Assembly (NCBI GenBank): GCA_002189105.1
Contig: NIOB01000001.1
Coordinates: 1,240,001 to 1,304,000, forward strand
Direction of reading: 5' to 3'
DNA length: 64,000 nucleotides
Origin: Saccharibacillus soli
Lineage (GTDB): Bacteria > Bacillota > Bacilli > Paenibacillales > Paenibacillaceae
The notes beneath the pieces are model-generated. The model did not search any database and was not told the DNA's origin. It was given only the letters and a program-made list of their open reading frames with translations. Below, piece after piece: positions 45,001 through 52,500 of this stretch; within the stretch, counting starts at the first letter, position 1, and the number at the start of each line of letters is the position of its first letter. A program made the translations under genes and the position numbers.

Positions 45001-47173
45001 CCGAACCTTTGAGATCAGCCAATGCGGCAGCGGTCTGCGGCGAACGATTGATACGCACCGGAATATCCTGGGTCACACTGCCGCCTCGTCCATCTTCCGC
45101 CGTAATCGTAACCGTCGTCTGCCCTAGCGCAGCGGCTTGAAGGCGCAGTTCCTTACCGGATACAGAGGTCTGAACAACCGTTGAATCGCCGGATACGGCT
45201 TTGTAGGTCAACGAATCACCATCCGGGTCGCTGAAGAAGGCACCCAGATCGAGGGTACTCGCAGGCGCTCCAAGTGTAGCGACCTGCTCCGGTACATCCA
45301 CTGCAACCGGCTTACGATTTACCGTAACGGCAAAATCATGATTAACCCGGGCATTGTTGGAATCATACGCCTGGGTACGAACCGTGATCTTGCCCGGAAG
45401 CTTAGCTTCAACCGTTAGATTATTGCCATCGATCGTTACGGTAACCAGCTCCGGCGCCGAAGCCGCTTTGACCAGCAGCGCTTTGTAATAGGACAGATTG
45501 CCATCCGAATCACTGAATACCTGAGACAGGTCGATCACTTTTTTCTCGCCCAGCGTCAACACGAAATCTTTGATCGGGCGGAGTACGAAGGGCGCACTAT
45601 TGGCGGGTAGTGCGCTAACCGGAGCCACGCCGCTTGGGGTGCCAATCTGCGGCTGTGCAGTAACATAGTTGCTAATCACTGAACCTGGCGCAACGCCAGA
45701 TGGCGTAGAGAGGCTTCCAATCTTCAAGTTGGCACCCACGGTGATCGCTGCCGAAGGCTGCGTGACATTAAGTTGACCAATCGTGCCTGTGGTATTCAGC
45801 GTCACCGGAGCAGTCGTCTGTACATTCATCTTTCCGATAGCGGCCGTCCCAGTCAGAGTGGAGCCTGTATTCATATTGATAGAGCTAACCGTTCCCTGTA
45901 ATTGCACCTGCTTGGCAGCACCGTTCACGTTGATTTGATCGACGGAAGCGGCGGATGATCCGACAATTGAAGCGTTCGCGTTCACATTCATCGTCTGAAG
46001 GAAGGTCTGCCCTAGAGCTTCAACCCGAACGTCCGTCTTGTTGACGTCCACATCCGCCAGATTCGATCCGTCGAACACTACCGTATTGTCGTCTCCTCCA
46101 TTAACGATCGTCTTGCCTTGAACTTCGATCCCCGAAGCATAGAAGTCATTCTCCAGCTCCCGGCCAATCTCCAGATTGCCCGTAATGGTCAGGTTAGCCA
46201 GCGACACGTAGTCTCCGCCCACCTTCACATCTCCGTCTACGATTCCCTGTTTGCCATCCAATCGCAGATTGCTGCTGAACTCTTGGGTCCCCTTCTTGGC
46301 GGGAGTTCCACTTGTTGTGATCTCCAGAAGGATAATCTTATTCAGTTGGCGACCCGAGGCTTCAAACTGAATCTTGGCCCCCTTCAAGATTGCCTGATTG
46401 AGGGGATTCAGAATCCCCCGAACTCGCTGGGAAGGGACGTACGTATACCCGTTGATCGTGATGCCCTGAGCTGAAATGCGCTGAACGGTCCGCGTAACTC
46501 CGACTCTTTGATCCGGGAAGAACGCTTCCATCATGATGCGGGCAAGCTCCTGACGTTTCACCGCCTGCTTGGGCAGAAACGCTCCATTCTCCGGTTCCAT
46601 CCAGCCGTTGCCGATTACTGTTTGTACAGCCGGGGTCGCCCATGCTGCGATAACAGGTGCATCCTTCAGCTGCATCGGTTGACCTGCTGGACGCTGGGCG
46701 TTCTTGACTGCTTGTACGAGAACCGCCGCCAGTTCCTGACGAGTAACCGGAGCGTTCACACGAAAACGATGCTGGGTATCGCCTTTCATCAGACCCGCAG
46801 CCGCTACCGCCTCGATGTAATCACGTCCCCATGTCTGGGCAGTGACATCTTGGAATGAAAAACTTGATACAGCGGGCACCTCAAGCTTGAGGATTCGCGT
46901 CAAGATAACGGCCAACTCCTGGCGAGTTAACACAGCCTGCGGGCGAAACCGCCCGTCAGCTCCGCCTGTCAGTAGTCCAAGCTCGACAGCCTGAATAATC
47001 GCGTCGCGCTGATCGGCTGGAACCTGGGCGAGATCAAGGAATGACGAAGGCATAGGAGAAGGTAAGGAATAAGGTTCTCGGGCGGACGCCGTCCATGCCG
47101 ATTCGGTTTGAGGCCCCATCGCAGCAGCAGCCAGGCTGGTGGCGATGAGTAATTTGGATAAACGATTTCTCAC
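42074..47173 (-). CDS. S-layer-homology surface protein with ten cadherin/Ig-like repeats
   Basis: 1,699 aa, GTG start with AAAGGGG upstream. Signal peptide at residues 1-30. Three SLH modules at about 45-95, 107-155 and 168-220 (TRQELAVILTRIL, TRQELAAVLVQAV, KRQELARIMMEAF) should bind pyruvylated cell-wall polymer. Residues ~225-520 form a beta-rich, Asn/Val-repetitive region that may be a solenoid. From ~530 to ~1530 come ten repeats of 80-90 aa, each opening with N-x-x-P and holding a DPDGDxLTY-type segment, the Ca-binding-looking signature of cadherin-like/dystroglycan-type domains. The last ~170 residues form a separate domain. Likely an adhesin or envelope scaffold; a glycan-binding role is possible. 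Confidence 0.88.
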   Translation of the reverse strand: MRNRLSKLLIATSLAAAAMGPQTESAWTASAREPYSLPSPMPSSFLDLAQVPADQRDAIIQAVELGLLTGGADGRFRPQAVLTRQELAVILTRILKLEVPAVSSFSFQDVTAQTWGRDYIEAVAAAGLMKGDTQHRFRVNAPVTRQELAAVLVQAVKNAQRPAGQPMQLKDAPVIAAWATPAVQTVIGNGWMEPENGAFLPKQAVKRQELARIMMEAFFPDQRVGVTRTVQRISAQGITINGYTYVPSQRVRGILNPLNQAILKGAKIQFEASGRQLNKIILLEITTSGTPAKKGTQEFSSNLRLDGKQGIVDGDVKVGGDYVSLANLTITGNLEIGRELENDFYASGIEVQGKTIVNGGDDNTVVFDGSNLADVDVNKTDVRVEALGQTFLQTMNVNANASIVGSSAASVDQINVNGAAKQVQLQGTVSSINMNTGSTLTGTAAIGKMNVQTTAPVTLNTTGTIGQLNVTQPSAAITVGANLKIGSLSTPSGVAPGSVISNYVTAQPQIGTPSGVAPVSALPANSAPFVLRPIKDFVLTLGEKKVIDLSQVFSDSDGNLSYYKALLVKAASAPELVTVTIDGNNLTVEAKLPGKITVRTQAYDSNNARVNHDFAVTVNRKPVAVDVPEQVATLGAPASTLDLGAFFSDPDGDSLTYKAVSGDSTVVQTSVSGKELRLQAAALGQTTVTITAEDGRGGSVTQDIPVRINRSPQTAAALADLKGSVGVDIPVDLTGAFQDPDGHPLTFEASVQPANAASAKITGSRLTLIPLAEGPVSITVTAKDGQGGSSKQTFTVNVNHSPKLLKAAEPQEIMVGKNDGFIPLDGMFSDEDDDPLTYEVHSASPGIATAALTGNQIQLSPVSGGTAAVSVTASDDRGGKSTSTFDVRVNAAPTVKQPIGPRSIQLAGGDVTLNLSNIFEDLNADPLTLSVESIDPSLIQASVSAGQLTLTPLAAGSATLKVTADDGHGGQVSDSFTVRINRAPQAVASIAHQLLTIGKDDGKVGIAGNFSDPDGDVLTYEVTSSDVTVASTSLTGAAVTIHPLQAGQTTLTVTARDSYGGEMSQTFDVKVNRSPIAQQPVQDRTVTLGTGDASVDLGQVFRDEDGDPLTVTASSLSESVASVSWDAAMKILTLHPLAAGTASIRLLAEDGRGGTQEQTFKVTVNLAPQAGSLDNQTLSLGSVDRKIDVGSLFSDADGDPLTLTVKSGDPGVALPTLIGNQLVLRAVALGTTSVTLTASDSRGGEAAQTITIDVQPNRSPIVAQSLSAKVVQPLKSIELDLASVFRDPDGDLLTYQAASADTGVASVSVVDQHLTLTGVTDGTSLITVTAQDIVGNPVQTTFLVNVVSNEAPKVVGTLPEQMLVPGYGASVTLDSVFQDSDGDLLTYTVQSQDGKVSPVVVGNRLNLTAGTGSGRTSVTVTADDGRGGHVSTMILVNVIDVVYQKTITTKTGIANIAYDLAPYFPGQQPFTVYRAEQGMLTQINTLQNNRILNLVPGSVPGTFTYMVVSSDGKAAAVQLNVQEQSGPSVFFSEYTRGPDGRIAVEVYNKNDPNYQYQVVGYRYNLSTNQVEIMNNRDISPVPYAKIGQIYPGTYGLIANYTFYDLMDITAIPYYNDELEMVADDKSQYVIMAFDLLKDGKIIDTMGDKNWRPGSGATGLPNLGTLIRKSGVASGSAAFDPTGEWEVYPLTYSFLGHHTP

Positions 47174-47347
47174 GACAGTATCCCCTTTATCTATCTGATG
47201 TGTTGAATCTGGAGAATTCGTTTAAACCACCGCAATGGGTTTGCGCTTATGCGGATTTTGCTAACTAGGTATATCGGATAGATTTATTTTATTTTGAATA
47301 TAGAGATCTTAAATTTCAAATTTTTTTGCTAAATTTTATTTAATAAA

Positions 47348-47367
47348 TCGACTTAATTCGACTTAAT
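47348..47367. repeat. 10-bp tandem repeat in AT-rich intergenic DNA
   Basis: TCGACTTAAT twice, back to back, in the very AT-rich stretch 47270-47420 between the divergent SLH and ABC-transporter genes. It may be a regulatory site of the SLH promoter, which must lie here, but no partner motif is seen. Confidence 0.4.
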
Positions 47368-47466
47368 TAGATTTTATATACTCAAATAAGACTTTTTTAA
47401 ATGATTTTCGATTAAAAAGGACAGCCCAGGAAAAGGAACCAGCTCCACTTCATCCAAATTCGAGGA

Positions 47467-47518
47467 TTGACACACTTGGAGAGCGGTGATACATTGTGCA
47501 TGTACGATATACACGCGA
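47467..47518 (+). promoter_or_regulatory. Promoter and candidate GntR site of the ABC operon
   Basis: TTGACA (47467-47472), 17 bp, TACATT (47490-47495). Immediately downstream GTGCATGTA...TATACAC forms an imperfect inverted repeat at 47496-47514, a likely YtrA-type repressor site. This excludes a protein start at the GTG 47496. Confidence 0.6.
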
Positions 47519-47534
47519 TCAAGGAGCTGAGATT

Positions 47535-48389
47535 ATGTTAATGCTGGATGTTAAAAATGTATGCAAAAAATTCGACCACTTTCAATTGGACAATGTCTCT
47601 TTCCAGGTGGAACAAGGCTATATTATGGGCTTTATCGGTTCCAACGGAGCGGGTAAAACGACGACAATCAAGTCCATTCTGAACCTGATTACCATCGACA
47701 GCGGAGAAATACATATCATGGGTAAAAATGTCGCGGAACATGAAGTCGAACTCAAACAGTATATTGGTTCGGCCTTTGGCAACATCGATTTTTATAAACG
47801 CAGCAAGATTCGCACCTTAACCCAGGTGATTAAACCGTTCTACAAAAACTGGAATGAAGAAGCCTACCGTCGTTACCTACAGAAATTCGGTCTGATTGAA
47901 GATAAGAAGATTGCAGAATTGTCTACAGGGATGAAAGTTAAATACAATCTTGCGCTGGCGATGTCCCATGGCGCCAAGCTGCTGATTCTTGATGAGCCTA
48001 CCAGCGGTCTGGACCCGGCGGCACGCGATGATCTGCTGGAGATCTTCCGGGAGTTGGTGCAAGACGGCGAGATCAGCATCCTGTTCTCCACGCATATCAC
48101 GTCCGACCTGGAGAAATGTGCGGATTACATCACCTATCTGCATGAAGGACGCATCATCAACAGTGCCGAAAAAGAAGAATTTGTCGAAGCCTATCGCCTC
48201 GTCAATGGTAAAACGGAAGATCTCGAATCCATCAAGCATCAGCTTATTTCTTACCGGGTGAATAGCTTTGGCTTTACTGGATTAATTCGCACGCAAGATC
48301 TTACGCCTGCTCCAGCTTTCCGCACTACCGTACCGAATTTGGAAGAAATTATGATCTACCACTCGAAAAAGGAGGCTGCACATGTATAA
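47535..48389 (+). CDS. ABC transporter ATP-binding protein (YtrB-like)
   Basis: 284 aa. Walker A GSNGAGKTTT, signature LSTGMKVK (GM in place of GGQ, as in the ABC-2 exporter group), Walker B LLILDEPTSGLDPAA and switch STHITSDLEK. The ATG at 47535 follows AAGGAG; the frame upstream overlaps the promoter. It overlaps the permease gene by 8 bases. In Bacillus, YtrB-like ATPases respond to cell-wall antibiotics such as ramoplanin. Confidence 0.92.
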   Translation: MLMLDVKNVCKKFDHFQLDNVSFQVEQGYIMGFIGSNGAGKTTTIKSILNLITIDSGEIHIMGKNVAEHEVELKQYIGSAFGNIDFYKRSKIRTLTQVIKPFYKNWNEEAYRRYLQKFGLIEDKKIAELSTGMKVKYNLALAMSHGAKLLILDEPTSGLDPAARDDLLEIFRELVQDGEISILFSTHITSDLEKCADYITYLHEGRIINSAEKEEFVEAYRLVNGKTEDLESIKHQLISYRVNSFGFTGLIRTQDLTPAPAFRTTVPNLEEIMIYHSKKEAAHV

Positions 48390-49038
48390 TTTGCTGATGA
48401 AAGAACTAAAACTGGGGGTTAGCCCTTTCTTCTTCGCTCTACCGTTGGTCTTGGGAGCGCTGATGTTCATTCCAAGTTGGTTGTATTTTATCGTGACCCT
48501 ATATGCCTGCATGATTACGATTCCCAATATTTTTGCCGGTTACAAGAGTCAGAACGATCTGATGTTTACCAGTATGCTGCCCGTCAATAAAAAGAATATC
48601 GTCAAATCCAAGTTGTACCTGATCGTTCTGCTGGAGGTTCTCCACATTGCGGTAGCCGCGATCTACGGAAAGATTAGCATGAGCCTCTATTCCGATATTC
48701 CCTATATTTTCTTCAAACCGACACCCGGATTTTGGGGACTGACCTTTGTGATGCTGGCCATCTTCAATGTGATCTTTATTCCGATGTACTACAAGACCGC
48801 TCATAAGTATGGCGCCGCGACCATTGTCGGTACGATCGCCGCAGCTGCGTTTGCCGCCGGTGCGGAATGGCTGGGCATCAAGAATTCATTCGTGTATGAT
48901 CTATTCAAGGGTGTTCATGCGAACGATACAGGGCTTCAACTCCTGCTGCTGTTCGCTGGCATTGCAATCTTTGCCGCACTCAACGTCGCCGCTTACCACA
49001 TGGCCTACAAACGATTTAAGAAAGTGGAAATTCAATGA
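48382..49038 (+). CDS. ABC-2 type transporter permease
   Basis: 218 aa, six hydrophobic segments (e.g. FALPLVLGALMFIPSWLYFI, LTFVMLAIFNVIFIPMYY). It opens MYNLLMKELKLGVSPFFF, as in Bacillus ABC-2 permeases. Middle gene of the operon; ATGA overlap with the GntR gene. Substrate unknown. Confidence 0.85.
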   Translation: MYNLLMKELKLGVSPFFFALPLVLGALMFIPSWLYFIVTLYACMITIPNIFAGYKSQNDLMFTSMLPVNKKNIVKSKLYLIVLLEVLHIAVAAIYGKISMSLYSDIPYIFFKPTPGFWGLTFVMLAIFNVIFIPMYYKTAHKYGAATIVGTIAAAAFAAGAEWLGIKNSFVYDLFKGVHANDTGLQLLLLFAGIAIFAALNVAAYHMAYKRFKKVEIQ

Positions 49039-49403
49039 ATATCGCCATCTCCAACACGTCCGAAAAACCGATCTATCAGCAGATTTTCGAGCAAATTAGC
49101 GCACAGATTCTCAAGGGAGAATTGGAAGGTGGGTATTCCCTTCCTCCGATTCGCCAAGCGGCAGTTGAACTTCAGGTCAGCGTCATTACGGTCAAAAAAG
49201 CGTGGGAAGAACTGGAACGTTCCGGCCTGATCTATACCGTAACCGGCAAAGGATGTTTTATCGCAGAGCTGTCGCCGGAAGACAAGATCCAGAAGCGGAA
49301 CGAGACGATCCTCAAACAGATGGAGATCGACACCGCATACTATCGCTCCTTTGGACTGACGTTGGACGAAGTGATTGAACTGCTCAAAGATGTCTATGAG
49401 TAA
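49035..49403 (+). CDS. GntR-family regulator (YtrA subfamily)
   Basis: 122 aa, just a winged helix (YQQIFEQISAQILKGELEGGYSLPPIRQAAVELQVSVITVKKAWEELERSGLIYTVTGKG) with a ~45-aa helical tail (KRNETILKQMEI, LTLDEVIELLKDVYE) and no ligand domain. This is the YtrA layout. It is cotranscribed with the ABC transporter that it probably represses, although the order (regulator last) differs from the Bacillus ytr operon. Confidence 0.93.
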   Translation: MNIAISNTSEKPIYQQIFEQISAQILKGELEGGYSLPPIRQAAVELQVSVITVKKAWEELERSGLIYTVTGKGCFIAELSPEDKIQKRNETILKQMEIDTAYYRSFGLTLDEVIELLKDVYE

Positions 49404-49435
49404 AAAATATCGCGTAACAAAGCCGGACATGACCA

Positions 49436-49488
49436 AAAACCTGTTTCGTATGCAGCCCTTTCAGCGGTTGCAGCGAAACAGGTTTTTG
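49436..49488. terminator. Bidirectional terminator between ABC operon and PL11 gene
   Basis: 14-bp perfect outer stem AAAAACCTGTTTCG/CGAAACAGGTTTTT with flanking A and T runs. It serves the + operon and the minus-strand lyase gene ending at 49520. Confidence 0.85.
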
Positions 49489-49519
49489 ACGATTCATGCG
49501 TTATTGTACCGATTGGCGT

Positions 49520-52500
49520 TTAGGACTGGGGCTGCTCGGTTTCCGCTGTAGCGGCGTTTACCGTCACCGTAAGCTTGGACGTTCGAGTCTCTCCAGCGGC
49601 ATTTCGCAGCACCGCTTCGTATTCATAATTACCCGGTGCCCGATCGGTAATGGGAGTGACTGCCGACTGTGCGTTTGGCGTATGCGCCGAGAGCAGCTGT
49701 GTATCGATCAGCTCTCCATTTTCATATAATCGATATTCGGCAGCATTGGTGCCCCACCACAGGTTTAGGGTGATCGCATACTGGCCATCCCCATCCCAGT
49801 TATCCTGCGACAATACCGCCTGCCCCGGCGCTGCATCCGTAACGGTAACGGTCAGCGGCGCACTGATGGTTTTTCCTTTCGCATTGATGAGTTCCCCTGT
49901 ATAGATGTAAGTTCCATTCGGCTTGCCTGTGATCTCGATCTGCGCCGTCTGCGCATCTGGCGACTGCTCATTCAGCGTCAGTTCCTTGACCAGTTCTCCA
50001 TTCTCATACAGCTTAAACGTACGACCATTCACTCCCCACCACATATTCATGGTAATAGTATAGTCCCCGTCTCGAAGTCCGGTATCATGCCCGTTGTTGT
50101 CCGACAGCACCGGCGTTCCCGGTACATCCGCAGGTTCCTGAACCGGCTCCTCTCCCAGCTTCACGAAGACAGACAGCGGAATATTCAAGCCCTGGACAAG
50201 TTCAGCGACAAGCTTGGAGACCTGAATCGCTCCGTTCATCTGCAAGTGGGTGTTATCTTCCTTGGTATCTACCCACATGAAGATGGATTTGGTGCCTTCC
50301 ACTCCAAGTCCTTGGAAGTATTCCCAGCTTGCCTGATTCAGATCCACCAGCAGCGTATGATTTTCGGCGGCCGTCTCCTTCATCGCCTGCACATATTCCG
50401 GGAAACTCTTGTTCAGCACGTCTCCCGTATAATCACGACGATTGACCGGCGTCACCAGTACAGGAGTAGCTCCTCGTTGACGCGCACCATCGATATATGT
50501 CTTGAGATAGACCTTGAACTGCTCCGGTGTGAGATAACGTTCCGGACGAGATGGCGTAGAATCGTTGTGTGACCACTGCATGAACAGATAATCTCCGGCA
50601 TGAATATCCAGCAGCAGATCGTTCAAGTGTCCGCCGACGAGGAAGGTCTTGCTGCTCAGTCCCCCAATTGCGCGGTTGTCGATGTTCACTTGATCGCCGT
50701 CAAAATACTGCCCCAGTGTCTCGCCCCAGCCTGCCTGCGGACGGTAGCTCTCGGCATAATTGGCAACGGTCGAATCACTGGCCAGATAGATTGTTGGCCG
50801 CTCTACGGCGGCGTTCTCCGGCAGGCGCTCAATGGTCAGGGCATTGATCTTGGGCGAATTACCGGCAAACTCAAAGTTGAATATGCCATCGATCAGAGCG
50901 ACATCATAGCTGATTTCTTTAAACTCCCCTTTGGCGATTGCAGCCAGGGGAAGCTTGTTCATCTGTTCGACCGTGACACTGGAGCTGGTAGACTCTTCCG
51001 AATCACCAATGGTCAGAGTCACCCGGTAATTGGCTGGCTCCATCTCCACGAGGAACGAAGTTCCGTTGACCCGAACCAGATCTTCCTTGAGCTTATCGCC
51101 TGTCTTCCGGTTAACGTCTTCGGTCAACGCGGTATCAGCGAATCCGAATCCATTTCCTTCAATATAAGCATGGGCTGCGTTCACCGGGAGATACCCTGGC
51201 GCAGCTTCTCCCGAACCGAAGTCGAATCGGTACAGGCTCACGGGTTCAACCGGCTCACTCTTGAGCGAATCCCGGGCAGTGGTCAGCATGTTGAGTGCAT
51301 GTTTGACCTGAGCCGGGGTTGCCGTTTTGTCAAGGATCGCTTCGGCTGCGGTCATCGCTCGATTCAGCACTGCGCGGGAAGCTTCGGTGTAGGAAGACAG
51401 ATCCAGCTTCTGAAGTTCCTTATAAAGTGCCACCAGCGCCTCTTGGTCACCGGATTCCGGCGGAAGCTTCACTCCTTCGATCTGAACGTTATCGATGGCC
51501 GTTGTCCAGTTCAGTGTACCGCCGCCCCCTTTACGAGTGCCTAGGAAACGCATGGAACGAACATTGTTGGCATAGGCGGCAGGACTGAGTTTTAGGCCTT
51601 CAATGGTCTGCGTAATTGATGGATTGTTCTTGCTGGTCAGCTTCAAATCCAGCGTCTTGCTGGCAAAGTTGATCGCAGCTTCCACGTGCACCCACTGGTT
51701 TTTGGCAAGGGTGGTCGCCGTTCCGCCCTCAGGAAGTGCCGTCGTACCTGTCCCATAATCCGGGGTGTAAGGGCCGACGAAATAACGCAGATGGTCGCTA
51801 CCGTTTTGGGTCGCCAGCGTGAACAGGGCATTTTCATTGGCATCCTGAATCGTCACATGACCTTCAGATGGATAAGCTGCCACACTGCCCGAATTCCAAT
51901 CCCAGCTCATCGTCACCTTATCGCCGTTCACGGCATCGAACAGCCGGAAGGTCTTCGCCCGGTTGCCGGAGCCGCTTCCGGTAAAGGACAGCACCTTACT
52001 TCCATTTTGCTCGACAACCGTTCCGACCATAGTGCCGCCGATTCCTGTAGCGTTAATAAGCGCATATTGGAACGCCGCCGGGTCACCCTCGAAGTTCTCT
52101 TCATAGCGCTGTGCTTCCGGTTCCGGCTCCGGTTCTTCAAGATCCGGGTCGATCACCAGCGGCGAGATGCTCAGTTCCATACCCTTGACCGCATTGGCGA
52201 CCAGCCCCGCAATCTTGGCAGCGCCGTAGCTGCTGAAGTGCGTATTATCGCCAATCCCATTCGGGTATTTCGGATACTCCCCCGGATTGGCGTACAGGAA
52301 GATCTTTTCGGCAGCGGCATTACCGATTGAATCATAATAGGCCACACTCAACTGGCTCAGATCAATCAGCGGTACATGCTGTTCAGCCGCCACTTCTTTG
52401 GCGGCCTGTACATATTCCGGGAAGCTGACGTTGAACGACTGCGTCACCAGATTGAAGTCCCGTCGCCCGACCGGAGTGAGCAGGACAGGCGTCGCGCCAC

